NCBI GenBank assembly: GCA_027577415.1
Contig: JANBQS010000327.1
Span: forward strand, 1 to 20,966
Reading direction: 5' to 3'
Length of the DNA stretch: 20,966 nucleotides
DNA from: Coemansia sp. RSA 922
Lineage: Eukaryota > Kickxellomycota > Kickxellomycetes > Kickxellales > Kickxellaceae
The position numbers and the translations under genes are program-made. A model generated the notes under the pieces. The model saw nothing but the letters and a program-made list of their open reading frames with translations. It ran no database searches and was not told the origin of the DNA. This document shows positions 1-8,380 of this stretch, piece after piece. Each line of letters begins with the position of its first letter. Position 1 is the first letter of the stretch.

Positions 1-59
1 TGATCGCATTCAAATACGCTTGTCCCAAGAACGTGCGCGACTATATCAACAAGGAATAA
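1..59 (+). CDS. 3' end of an unidentified gene
   Basis: The frame starting at base 3 reads IAFKYACPKNVRDYINKE followed by TAA at 57-59. It is the only frame that reaches a stop with ordinary-looking codons, and the T/A-rich downstream stretch with an AATAAA-like word near base 84 fits a 3' UTR. The remainder of the gene lies outside the window. Eighteen residues are too few to name the product, and I do not recognise them. It is a terminal exon by position only. Confidence 0.5.
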   Translation, partial: IAFKYACPKNVRDYINKE

Positions 60-653
60 CTACTGTCAAGCACTGTTAGCAAAAAAATAAAACAAAAAGC
101 GTTGTCCCTTCAATTGACGGGACAACTCCTTGTACTCACGCTTCAACGAAACCCCTGCCTTCCCTCGTTTTTTTCTCTCTGCGCGGACTATGCATAACTG
201 AAGTCCCTCTTTCTTAACGCTCTATTTTTCTTTCTAGTTTCTTTTTTTTTTTTTTGCCCTTTTCGTTTGTAAAGTAAACACCTCGTTTTTTTTCCTCTTC
301 TTTATTGCGTCGTTTTTTTTTTCTATTCTCTCAATTTAATTGTCGTTATTCTCTTGGTGCGAGAGTCTTACCGCACTGTAGAAAAAAACAACATACTTTC
401 CTTCGCTTTTTTTATACTTCAATTCGGCCCTTGTAAATTTATTCATGGCAAGCCTCTCTCTATACTTTCGGTGTATCTAGTCTCTAAGCGTACTTACGAC
501 GTTGAGTTTTCCCCTCCTTTTTTGCGTTTTTGTCAGACACTCGACGGTTTGGGCGGTTCCTTTTCTCTGCCACTGCGTACCTTGGTCTATCCCCGCCGCC
601 TTATTCAGTCTCCGCAACACAGCAGTCGTTCAGAACACTAGCGCTTGGTAGCC
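60..653. other. Intergenic, T-rich; presumed promoter of the 876-aa protein gene
   Basis: No convincing gene is seen. The stretch contains several long T tracts (around 241-255, 281-300 and 313-322) on the + strand, typical of nucleosome-poor fungal promoters. The open frame at 354-641 begins with TTG, is pyrimidine-driven and has no recognisable features. The sequence ends in a strong start context (GCCATGG) at 654, discussed under the candidate first exon. Confidence 0.5.
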
Positions 654-660
654 ATGGGTG
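654..660 (+). CDS. Candidate 7-nt first coding exon of the downstream disordered-protein gene
   Basis: ATGGGTG at 654-660 sits in a perfect Kozak-like context and is followed directly by GTACGT, a plausible 5' splice site. Splicing to the AG at 957-958 (GTGTAG) joins ATG GGT G to GT AAA AAG and stays open, in frame, to the ATG at 1000. The new N-terminus would read MGGKKIRRKRQRSLFS. A branch-like ATTAATAACC lies at about 928-938. The implied intron (661-958, 298 bp) is longer than the two other introns in the window, so this is a hypothesis that needs transcript evidence. Confidence 0.45.
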
Positions 661-999
661 GTACGTACATGACAAAAAGTGCACTTGGGCGCTGTTGCCG
701 AAATAGAGCGCAACGCATGCAGTAAAGAGGCACAACTCTGAAATAGGGAGAGCATGGCTTCACGTCCCTCCTTTCGCACGCGTGCCTCAATGCAACACAT
801 GGTCTCGTCGGCTGTTTAAAGTCAGGCCCAGCCACCATTTCTGCCTTGTGGCTACAATCAGTTCGTGGTATCAGATACTCAAAGGCCATCTGAAAAGGAG
901 ACCGTTTCGGTCCAATTTAAGCACAGGTATTAATAACCATTCTATTCATCGCGTGTAGGTAAAAAGATTCGCCGCAAGAGGCAAAGGAGCCTATTTTCG

Positions 1000-3630
1000 A
1001 TGACTGCCGCCGACGAATTCTCTATGCTGGATAGCGGGCGAACTGGTACAGCGGCATTCGACCCGATGCACCTCTCGCCGACGTCTTCTAGGTCGCGTAT
1101 ATCTGCTTTTCAGCAGAACTTTGATCCCACCGCTCCTAGAGAGCCGCCATCGCTCGATATGCTGGCGGAGATGATTAAGGAAGAGATTCGCCAGGCTTCG
1201 GGACTCAAGCAGGCGCTTGATAGAGTGGGGTCTGAGACCAATTGTATTGCGACGCGCATGTCTATGCTGTCTATGGCCGAGTCGATGGACAAAGAGTGTG
1301 GCGAAGTTAAGGATCACGGTAGGTCAAAGCCCGGCGCGCAGAAGCGCGTCAATGGCAAGGCCAAGAAGCAAGTGCGATTTGTCGTTCCAGACGACGTGCG
1401 CTTTCGCTGGCTGGGTATCTTCCAACAGCCAACAGAGTCCGAAGATGCTAGCGGTAGTGAGGCGGATACACCGATGCCACTAAAGTCACGGACAATCGAT
1501 GCTACGAATCACAATACCTCGTCGCCTGCTGCCACTAGCAGTCCTTCAGACCGTGTTGCGTCGCCACCAACCTCTCCTGACAAAGCGCTTGGCCACGCTC
1601 ATACAAATGGACAATCTGAGGATCTGCGCTCCGCTTCGCTTGTTCGGATGATTGCCGAGCGCAGTTCCTTAGATAATGAAGTTGTTGATCGCAACTACGT
1701 GCTTCCGCCATTCACGGCAAACTCTTCTGTTGAAGCGGTCTACGGCGGCTCGCGCTCTGATACTCGTGAGTCTTCGATGTTGATCAGCGGCGCTAGTATG
1801 GCTAGTTCAGTCAGGGGCCGCCATGCCCATGGCAGTCGCAGCACCGAGGAGCTATTGGACGAGAGAGCGGCGCGGGCTCGCTTGGGTCGTCTGCTGCAGA
1901 TTGATGAAGCACGATATGGCAAAGATGTAGCAGATGAGGCGCCCGGAGTCAATGGCGCTAGTCATCGAGGCAAGTACTCAACTATATCGGGGAAGAATAG
2001 TCGCCGCATAGCAGCCCAACTGCAGCAGATCCCTCACGAGCACTCTGATCCCGGCGAGCCAATGCACTCACATTCTCCCGAAATGCCGGCTGGCTCACGG
2101 GTCTATGGCAGATCGGCCGCTCTCAGCCCGCCCCTCACTTCGCGTAGCGCCTTTGTTCAGCCCTCGCTGGCTACATCCAAGGTCACCGTATCTAAGCAGC
2201 ACTCAGTGTCGCCGGAGTTTGCTGCCGCACATACGATCCAGAAGGGCCCCAGCCCCAGCAAAGCTGACAACACGCCGCCATTGGTCTTCCGCAGCGGATC
2301 TGCACACGAAGCGCTTAGTAATGGTGCGCTGCCGAGCTCGTCTCGTCGTCGCAATTCGCTGGATGAGTCGAGTATTTCTAGCCGTAGCGCACTGCGCGCA
2401 GATATGGGTGGCGGGTCCGGAGACCATCTGCAAACATCGGCGGTACCGCCGTCTCCGCGCCGCAGCCAACCATCAGGCCTGTTTCGGCGAGTGACAACGA
2501 CAGCTGCTCTGCGCAAGCATCACCAGAACAGCGATTATGCGCACACGGGTGACGGCGAAAGTAATGGCGACGATGTGGGTGGAAATAGCATTATTGGCGG
2601 CACTCGCGAGTTCTTCAAGCACCGCCTGCGATCGCGTACTCACAGCAACAGTGCCAATCTGCTGAATGGCAGTGGTCAAGCCGGCACCGCTCAAACGAAT
2701 GGCGCGAGTATTCAGGCTAAAGGTGGGGCCGAGATTGTTACTGAGCGGCCAAGGAAGCGCAGTGATGTTGAGGTCAAGTCCCGCGAACCGTCAGTGTCAC
2801 CACCACCGCTTTTGCCGCAACAGCCCACCTTGCCTGACTACATCCAGCGGACCCCTGCTGCTGATAGACGAGGGGCTGCCAAGCACGCCAAAAACAACGC
2901 TGTGACTGGTGCGCACCACAAACTGCTGCCTCCACGCCCGCCGCCGTCGTCTTCATCGTCGTCAGGGACGCAAGGTGATGTGTTCAAGACGCCTCAGCCG
3001 ATTGAGGCCATGTACAGCCAGCGCAAAAGCCACGATGACGCCATGACGATGGCGGCGCGGGGCAGTGACGAGCATTCAGCACTTGGCAAAACTCGTGCAC
3101 GCACAGCATCGGCTGACAGCGCCCGACAGCCCCATCATCAGCACCAATCGTCGACCGTTCGTGTAGCCAGGGGCCATGTTGAAGTACCCAAGCAGCTTCG
3201 CGCGACCAATGGTGACGCCGATGATGGCATTGATAGCGAACGCTTTGGCACGCGGAGCAGGTCACGTCGGAATACAGGCGAGTCAGTCAGTTCGGCGCCG
3301 CCACATTTGCAGCCACAGCCGCCGCGCAAGTTTACACTGAACGTCGGGCGTGGTGAGCGACCAACTAGCGATGATAGTGATGCTGTTCTTGATCCGCCAC
3401 CTGTGCCTAAGCTACCAGCTGGATCACCGCCACCGCCGCCGTTGTCGGCAATCATCTCGCCACAGGAAGTGGCTAAGAGTATGGCTGGTCTGGCTGAGAG
3501 AAGACAGCACCCAGCTGGTGATGTGGATTCGATAGACTACCATCTGCGTCGCCTCAGACCTAGCAATAACAAGGGCCGTCGGTCGTCGTTCATGACTACT
3601 ATTAACAATATGCTTGGCCGCAAAGACTAA
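1000..3630 (+). CDS. Large intrinsically disordered Ser/Pro/Arg-rich protein, function unknown
   Basis: An 876-residue reading frame from ATG 1000 to TAA 3628-3630. I do not recognise a family. The only ordered-looking parts are a short amphipathic stretch (residues about 50-78, EMIKEEIRQASGLKQALDRV) and a hydrophobic patch at about 123-142 (KQVRFVVPDDVRFRWLGIF). The rest is low complexity, rich in Ser, Arg, His and Gln, with proline clusters at about 599-612, 643-656 (LPPRPPPSSSSSS) and 799-815 (PPPPPLS), which look like SH3/WW-type ligand sites. K123-Q-V-R-F127 fits the RVxF docking consensus of type 1 protein phosphatase. It ends in a basic RRSSFMTTINNMLGRKD. Composition suggests a cytoplasmic or cortical scaffold, but that is inference. 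The coding sequence is clearly more GC-rich than the region downstream. The start may really lie at 654 through a small upstream exon, adding a Gly2/polybasic N-terminus. Confidence 0.85.
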   Translation: MTAADEFSMLDSGRTGTAAFDPMHLSPTSSRSRISAFQQNFDPTAPREPPSLDMLAEMIKEEIRQASGLKQALDRVGSETNCIATRMSMLSMAESMDKECGEVKDHGRSKPGAQKRVNGKAKKQVRFVVPDDVRFRWLGIFQQPTESEDASGSEADTPMPLKSRTIDATNHNTSSPAATSSPSDRVASPPTSPDKALGHAHTNGQSEDLRSASLVRMIAERSSLDNEVVDRNYVLPPFTANSSVEAVYGGSRSDTRESSMLISGASMASSVRGRHAHGSRSTEELLDERAARARLGRLLQIDEARYGKDVADEAPGVNGASHRGKYSTISGKNSRRIAAQLQQIPHEHSDPGEPMHSHSPEMPAGSRVYGRSAALSPPLTSRSAFVQPSLATSKVTVSKQHSVSPEFAAAHTIQKGPSPSKADNTPPLVFRSGSAHEALSNGALPSSSRRRNSLDESSISSRSALRADMGGGSGDHLQTSAVPPSPRRSQPSGLFRRVTTTAALRKHHQNSDYAHTGDGESNGDDVGGNSIIGGTREFFKHRLRSRTHSNSANLLNGSGQAGTAQTNGASIQAKGGAEIVTERPRKRSDVEVKSREPSVSPPPLLPQQPTLPDYIQRTPAADRRGAAKHAKNNAVTGAHHKLLPPRPPPSSSSSSGTQGDVFKTPQPIEAMYSQRKSHDDAMTMAARGSDEHSALGKTRARTASADSARQPHHQHQSSTVRVARGHVEVPKQLRATNGDADDGIDSERFGTRSRSRRNTGESVSSAPPHLQPQPPRKFTLNVGRGERPTSDDSDAVLDPPPVPKLPAGSPPPPPLSAIISPQEVAKSMAGLAERRQHPAGDVDSIDYHLRRLRPSNNKGRRSSFMTTINNMLGRKD

Positions 3631-4185
3631 GCGGATCTTGCTATATATGACTGATATTGTTGGCATTATTTGTGATTTACATTTTTTTAATTTTCTCGTC
3701 GTTTTTTTTCCTCGCGATCGATTTCATATCATTTTGCTATTGTTTACTTGGTGTTCTTAACTTCAGGCAGACGAAACTAACGAGGGCGAATGTGGCGTTT
3801 ATGTGAATACCTAACATTGTTGCCATTTGCAGTTAGACGCCTTTATTGCTCTTAACTAGCCTGGGCGTTTGCAGGTCTCAAAGCCGAAAAGAAGGCAAGT
3901 GTTCTGATACTATCACTAAGCATCAGAAGCACACAAGCATGGAATGTTAGCCAGCCCACTACAGCACACACACACATTTGAAGATCAAAATAGCGTTTAG
4001 TTATTTTCACAATTAATTAATACCCTTGTAACCAATAATTATCAATATGAATTTTTGTTTAGTTGTTTTCAAATAAAAGTTGGCAGAACATACACAGATA
4101 TACACGTCAATCACCAAGCGCAATTAAATCAGTGAATGAGTACTTGATGTAGTGGTTTCCTTTTATATCAAAAAGAAATGCAGAA

Positions 4186-4212
4186 TCCTTTGGAATAATA
4201 AGCGGACAAGGA
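4186..4212 (+). promoter_or_regulatory. CCTTTG/CAAGG inverted-repeat element, copy A
   Basis: TCCTTTG and CAAGGA flank a 14-base spacer that ends in AGCGGA. The same arms and spacer ending recur upstream of the genes at 5829 and 9463, so this is probably a conserved binding site. This is the most diverged copy: the right arm lacks one A and the spacer is 14 rather than 12 bases. Confidence 0.45.
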
Positions 4213-4382
4213 AAACAATGTCTTGGATTGATTACAAAGCAATTCACTGGATACAGATACATAGTACTGAAATGTTTCGCATTAGTGTTCTAACGCAGTC
4301 AAAGGCTTTCAAAGTGAATGGGTAGTGAGAGCAAATTGGGGGAAGAATTGGGCAGCACCCCTGTCTTGGCATCCTGCTGTCC

Positions 4383-4390
4383 TATTTAAG
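4383..4390 (+). promoter_or_regulatory. TATA-like box of small gene A
   Basis: TATTTAAG lies 121 bp upstream of ATG 4504. It is followed by a leader (GAGACGTGCTCTGCTCC, then TTCCTCCTACTTTTTT) almost identical to that of the gene at 5829 and similar to that at 9463. The box-to-ATG distance is 119-124 bp in all three genes. Confidence 0.6.
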
Positions 4391-4503
4391 AGACGTGCTC
4401 TGCTCCTACAACAAAATTCCTCCTACTTTTTTACTACTCCATATTAGTAACCCCATCTTCAACATCCTTTCAAGTACTTATTATTTCCTTTTTTGCTCTC
4501 AGA

Positions 4504-4872
4504 ATGGAAGTACCCATTAAATGTGTTGCACCTGTTTACCAGTTTACTGCTGGAGACTATCCTGTGCTTACTAAACTATGTCATTTCGTAATAGTGGCTG
4601 AGAGATATGTGGATGTTAACGATCAAATCAAACTATTCAAGGCAAACCGTGCAGAAATTTTAAGGTATTCATTTCACCACTTTGTAGATGGCGCGTATTT
4701 TGAAACTAGTAGTACAGAGGTAATACCAGATAGCCCTAGAAGCTACGTTATTATTGCAATGAAGTGTAAAATTGGTGCATTTGTGAACAAATTTCTTAAT
4801 GGCCTTATTGAAGATGAAACTGGTGATAATTGGATTGGCAATAACATCGAAACAATTAAAAGGCTACAGTAG
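4504..4872 (+). CDS. Small protein of an unrecognised paralogous family, member A
   Basis: A 122-residue protein with a real ATG at 4504 behind a TATA-like box and a pyrimidine-rich leader. There is no signal peptide or membrane segment. Features shared with the neighbour at 5829 are Y-x-F near the start (VYQFTAG, about 11-17), a central YSFHHFVDG, the hydrophobic strand SYVIIAMKCKIG (about 79-90) and an acidic ETGDNWIGN near the C-terminus. The alternating hydrophobic pattern suggests a compact mostly-beta domain. I cannot assign a function or a known family. It lies in an AT-rich island with little other coding capacity. Two other + strand genes (5829 and 9463) look like paralogs and share promoter sequence, so expression is presumably coordinated. 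Reality of the gene is supported by conserved flanks and conserved protein motifs together. Confidence 0.72.
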   Translation: MEVPIKCVAPVYQFTAGDYPVLTKLCHFVIVAERYVDVNDQIKLFKANRAEILRYSFHHFVDGAYFETSSTEVIPDSPRSYVIIAMKCKIGAFVNKFLNGLIEDETGDNWIGNNIETIKRLQ

Positions 4873-5501
4873 TGGAGTTTTGTTAGAGCAATATAATTTT
4901 CTTTGAAGTTTCAATGTCTACTGACTTTGCCCAAACTGTTGTTCCTTTCATTTACCACGAATCTCCGACCCACACATGCTGCTCCTCTGACCCGGCCCAC
5001 CTAAAGTCAATTACTCTAGTGCTTTTATTCAAAACAAGTTACTTTTGTTTACATTGAAGCGAATACATATATACTATGAATATATGAGCTTATGTTTTTC
5101 GGTGAAAAGAGCAGCAGACATAGCAGTAGAACAACACATCTTTTATAGCCGCACTTATGCACATACTCTTAAAATTCTTTGATAAGCTCGCCACGGATGA
5201 GTGACCTTACTTATCTTGGTTCGCAGGGTTCGGGTCACACAATACAGGTTTGTTATTGTTTTAGGGCTCTAGGTTCAAGATATATAGCGTGGGTTTTCTT
5301 CAAGCGTTCAAAGTAATAAACGTTACCTTTCTAAGATATCTATTACTTGCTTTTATCATTGTCAAATGTTCTAGCGAACATCTTCCCTCCTCATAATTTA
5401 CATCTGCAGTACATTGATTCGTTGCCATTGCTTTGTAGAGCAGGGTTTTGTACTACTGGTAATTGCTGTCTCTTTTTCTTTTCCCTTTGAGCACCACCTT
5501 A

Positions 5502-5523
5502 TGACGTCAGTGTGATTACGTCA
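5502..5523 (+). promoter_or_regulatory. Paired CRE-like sites (TGACGTCA and TTACGTCA)
   Basis: A perfect palindromic CRE, TGACGTCA, lies at 5502-5509, and a second ATF/CREB-type site, TTACGTCA, at 5516-5523, one helical turn and a half away. A further TGACGTAG half-site is near 5628. In fungi, ATF/CREB bZIP factors such as fission yeast Atf1 bind this sequence in stress-responsive promoters. The sites abut the CCTTTG/CAAAG element of the gene at 5829. Confidence 0.5.
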
Positions 5524-5549
5524 TCCTTTGAAAAAGAGCGGACAAAGAG
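5524..5549 (+). promoter_or_regulatory. CCTTTG/CAAAG inverted-repeat element, copy B
   Basis: TCCTTTG, a 12-base spacer ending in AGCGGA, then CAAAGAG. It matches the two copies at 9049 and 9129 nearly base for base in arms and spacer. It sits about 180 bp upstream of the TATTTAAG box at 5705. Confidence 0.5.
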
Positions 5550-5704
5550 AGCAGTCTCTGATATATTGAAAAGCAATCTATTGGAGACTTCAAGATTTAT
5601 TGCGCTTGAATTGCTTACTGGTGCTATGACGTAGGCCTAGAATCTCAAAGCAAGGGTGCTGGGGAAAAAAAGGTGGACATTCCTCTTTTTTCCTTCGACT
5701 GCCC

Positions 5705-5712
5705 TATTTAAG
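5705..5712 (+). promoter_or_regulatory. TATA-like box of small gene B
   Basis: TATTTAAG lies 124 bp before ATG 5829, in the same CCTATTTAAGAGACGTG context as the box at 4383. The following CTCC...AAAATTCTCCTACTTTT leader is also shared. Confidence 0.6.
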
Positions 5713-5828
5713 AGACGTGTCCCGCTCCTCCAAAAATTCTCCTACTTTTTATTTCCAAACAATTAGCATTCCCTACCTCCATATTCTTACCAAGTGCATA
5801 TTATTTAGATTACTATTACTGTCTGAAC

Positions 5829-6203
5829 ATGGATACATCTAGCATCCCTATTTACAGGTTTATTGCTGGGCCATTTTCAACATTCTTCAAAGTAGGCGAA
5901 GTGGTGGTAAAAGATGCTAAACATTTCCGCGCAGTGAGATATGATATCAAAAAAGATAGTGATATTGACAAGGCAACAAAAGGGATTACATTTCATCATT
6001 TTGTCGAAAACAAACATATTGGTCCCACGAATACTAGTGAACTACCATCCCCCATCCCCAAGGACTATGTTATTATTGCAATGAACATTCAGTTACATGA
6101 GTTTTGGGAATATATTATTAAGCGTGAAATTGATGATCAAACTGATGATGGCTGGCTTAAACAGTACAGTATATCTCAGGCTCTTGTTGTCACACAGAAC
6201 TGA
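5829..6203 (+). CDS. Small protein of an unrecognised paralogous family, member B
   Basis: A 124-residue protein starting at ATG 5829 and ending at TGA 6201-6203. Alignment by eye with member A gives PIYRFIAG against PVYQFTAG, ITFHHFVEN against YSFHHFVDG, DYVIIAMNIQ against SYVIIAMKCK, and DQTDDGWLK against DETGDNWIG. These blocks keep the same order and similar spacing. No signal peptide, transmembrane segment or catalytic signature is visible. It is Lys/Asp-rich in the middle (residues about 28-52). The upstream region carries CRE-like sites in addition to the family-wide elements, so this copy may respond to stress signalling. I do not recognise the family. Divergence from A at most positions but retention of the same blocks suggests an old duplication under constraint. 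Confidence 0.72.
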   Translation: MDTSSIPIYRFIAGPFSTFFKVGEVVVKDAKHFRAVRYDIKKDSDIDKATKGITFHHFVENKHIGPTNTSELPSPIPKDYVIIAMNIQLHEFWEYIIKREIDDQTDDGWLKQYSISQALVVTQN

Positions 6204-7072
6204 GTCGCAATCACTAAATCGGCGATCAGGGCAAGGGTTGCGGCTTAGCGCAGTAAATGTTTGTTATTTAAAAAGAGTTTATTATTGTTTACAGAATAGA
6301 ACTCTTTATCTTCTCTTTGATTGTATTGGATTACATTTTAGTATCACACTTGCAGTAGACTTGTCAGATATGAATAATATGGAACAACAGAATTAGGACA
6401 GCATAGGCGATACCAAGGACTATGGCAAACTACAAACATGCCAAATTATGTTGTAGTATTTATATGCTCACCCATCCAGCATCTAGGCTAAGGGTTGGGG
6501 AGTGTTTTGCAATCTTGTTTGAAATACTATTTATTTAAACGACTCATGTATCAGGATTAGTGTTGCTGCAGCAACCATTGTAAAGTGTTGATAATGAAGT
6601 TATTGTACTGGTGTTCTGTATGGGCACAGCAGATGGTCCTTGGCACTGGTGACTGCTCTGAGCCTTGACTAAACTAATGGCATAGCCTAACTGTCACATA
6701 GCAGTCACATGTGGCGTCACAGGAGACAGTGATTGTCTGTGATGATCATAGTACTTTTCGTTAGCATTTAAATGTTTGTCCTGCTCAGCATTAGGCTGGA
6801 GGTCGGGGAGTTTCTTTTTTGTTTTAGAATTTTTTGTTTAACATTTTAAAACCATCCTTGTAACAATACCCCTGTAATGTCTCTTTGGAACTTTAAAGAT
6901 AAATAATTACCAATCTAAACAAGTTTATTTAGAAAAAATGTTGTATATGTTAAAAAATGTAGAGGTCATTAAAAAGAGTGCTAGTAGGTGATGCTGGAAA
7001 GCATGCCTTGTTACGCACCGAGGCCGATAATGGAACATTGAGCTACAAAATTGAGCCAGAAACCTAAATCGG
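6204..7072. other. AT-rich intergenic without a recognisable gene
   Basis: No supported coding region. It contains a loosely repeated block (about 6455-6540 and 6765-6860: CAGCATnTAGGCTnnnGGTnGGGGAGT followed by T/A-rich sequence), a perfect 14-bp palindrome GTTGCTGCAGCAAC at 6562-6575, and the presumed 3' regions of the convergent genes at 5829 (+) and 7411 (-). Confidence 0.5.
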
Positions 7073-7411
7073 TTAAATAAGGTTTATAAGCGGCCCTATA
7101 TCATTATCCATGTATACTACAACAGTTGGTGATAATTGTGATATGTGCGTTGGGGCTGGGATATTATTGTTAGCAGGAACGGCAGATGAAACCCAATGTA
7201 CTCTCCACGTACTGTTATCAATCTTCTCACTAGTAAAATAAACTGAGCTATTACCCACCTCCACTGTACAATCAAAATCACGTTGATTATCAAAATGCAA
7301 AGTAATAGGGACATTGCTAACAAAATCAGAAATGGCTTGAATTATTTGGTGAGGTGAAGCATAAGTGGCTTGTCCCATGCCAGTTCCAAATGGTACGTTG
7401 CTGTCGGCCAT
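7073..7411 (-). CDS. Small protein, possible divergent relative of the island family, member D
   Basis: A 112-residue protein on the minus strand. The true ATG is at 7411 (MADSNVPFGTGMGQATY); the extra five codons upstream begin with TTG. It ends TVVVYMDNDIGPLINLI then TAA at 7073-7075. The final strand resembles YVIIAMKCKIG of member A, and DNSTWRVHWVSS could match the HHFV block, but it lacks the Y-x-F start and the terminal D-x-W motif, so homology is only possible. The first 20 residues are Gly/Ser/Thr-rich; there is no signal peptide. A good TATA box lies about 107 bp upstream on the same strand, and the leader is pyrimidine/adenine rich as in the other members. Function unknown. Confidence 0.6.
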   Translation of the reverse strand: MADSNVPFGTGMGQATYASPHQIIQAISDFVSNVPITLHFDNQRDFDCTVEVGNSSVYFTSEKIDNSTWRVHWVSSAVPANNNIPAPTHISQLSPTVVVYMDNDIGPLINLI

Positions 7412-7508
7412 GTTTGATTGAATCAAGTGTTATGCTGTTAGTAGTGTTGTAAGAGTGAGTTGGATGTGGTGAAGAATATTTTGTTGTTTTGTCCTTGGCT
7501 GAACCCTT

Positions 7509-7520
7509 GCTTTTTATACC
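7509..7520 (-). promoter_or_regulatory. TATA box of the minus-strand small gene
   Basis: The minus strand reads GGTATAAAAAGC, about 107 bp upstream of the ATG at 7411. This spacing is close to the 119-124 bp seen for the three plus-strand island genes. Further upstream on this strand are GGACAAACATTTTTTCTTC and GAATTG, faintly similar to the corresponding sequence before gene B. Confidence 0.5.
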
Positions 7521-8380
7521 CGGTTGAGCAATGGGAAGAAAAAATGTTTGTCCAGAGGAGGGGGCAATTCTCTTTGTCGAGAGAGGTTCATTGGTTTGCC
7601 TGAATGCACCTACTCCACTGAGAAGTCTCGCCTTTCTTTCTTGTCCTATGGTGCAAGACTTGAGGCTAAACAGCAGCTTTGTAGGGCTTCTTTTTGAGCC
7701 AGCTATTCTTGCTCAAGAGGTGCGAAGCTTATTGCTAAATCGAGGCATTGTTGCTCTTTTTATAAAGAGCTTCCTTCTTTGTTTCTTTTTGCCATTCCTC
7801 CTTTATAGCTTGACACGGTATACCTTCCTCCCCTACTTTTCCGCTTTTCAATGCAGCCCTAGCATGTTTTCTTTTGGCAGCGAGACTTGTTGCCCAATTG
7901 GTGCCTTGTTGCTATTCTTTCCAAAGGCTCCTCCTTTGCCTGTTCTTTGTGGCATTCAACAGTTCGTTATAGTGCAACAACCTTTTTTTTACTACTTTTG
8001 TGCTTTCCGTCATTGTGCTTTAGTCATGAGACTTTGTGCTGGGATGTTGCCATCCTGGATAGTTTCCTCCCAGGCATCCTTTCTGTGCTTTACCTACGAA
8101 ACTTGCTTGCATGTTCAAGCTTTACGTTTCCGTCCTTTTATGTGTCTGTACCCATCTTAACTTGTTTGGATATAGAGTAGTAGCATGGAGAAGATTGAAT
8201 ATATGGCGGTTGAGAGTAAAAGCCAACTGGACAGTCATCTTCCCGATCATTCAGAGGTGGAAGCCTTACAGTAACTGGCATAAATGCCTGCGTATTTTAT
8301 TTTAACTACCAACTTCAGCACCTCCCCCCACACCCCGCCTATGTCTCTGGGACTAATTATTTTGGATATTTGCCAGTTGG
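7521..8380. other. Pyrimidine-rich stretch upstream of the minus-strand gene
   Basis: The + strand is rich in C and T and contains an unusually long stop-free frame (ATG 7531 to 8160, 209 codons), plus shorter frames in other phases. The predicted product is Phe/Leu/Cys-rich with no recognisable domain, so I treat it as a compositional effect or a decayed gene rather than a call. It also holds a hairpin GCTCTTT-TTAT-AAAGAGC at 7753-7770 and an inverted CAAAGG-N5-CCTTTG at 7922-7938, which uses the half-sites of the family promoters in the opposite order. Confidence 0.35.

Larger units (their letters stand above)
3631..4503. other. AT-rich intergenic; left edge of the island and promoter unit A
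   Basis: Bases 3631 to about 4080 hold the 3' flank of the disordered-protein gene and nothing recognisable. From about 4115 the sequence becomes the promoter cassette of the small gene at 4504. In order it carries AAGCGCAATT...AATCAGTGAATGAG (4115-4140), the inverted repeat TCCTTTG...CAAGGA (4186-4212), GGAAGAATTGGGCAGC (about 4341-4356) and a TATTTAAG box (4383-4390). Confidence 0.6.
4873..5828. other. AT-rich intergenic; 3' flank of unit A and promoter of unit B
   Basis: Bases about 4923-5060 (CTTTGCCCAAAC, a CCTTTCAT word, then CACC/ACCC-rich sequence) match the 3' flank of the gene at 9463 (about 10184-10300), so the duplicated unit extends past the gene. Bases 5100-5495 show nothing I can name. 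From 5500 the promoter of the gene at 5829 begins: two CRE-like sites, the CCTTTG/CAAAG repeat, ATTGAAAAGCAAT (5567-5579) and TATTTAAG. Confidence 0.55.

Noticed and set aside
354..641. 95-codon open frame in the first intergenic region
   Set aside because: It starts at TTG, lies in a pyrimidine-rich promoter and has no recognisable features.
638..889. 83-codon minus-strand frame
   Set aside because: No family resemblance, and it overlaps the proposed intron and first exon of the disordered-protein gene.
5180..5245. Possible tRNA suggested by GGTTCG words
   Set aside because: No B-box consensus with a matching A box and no acceptor stem can be drawn.
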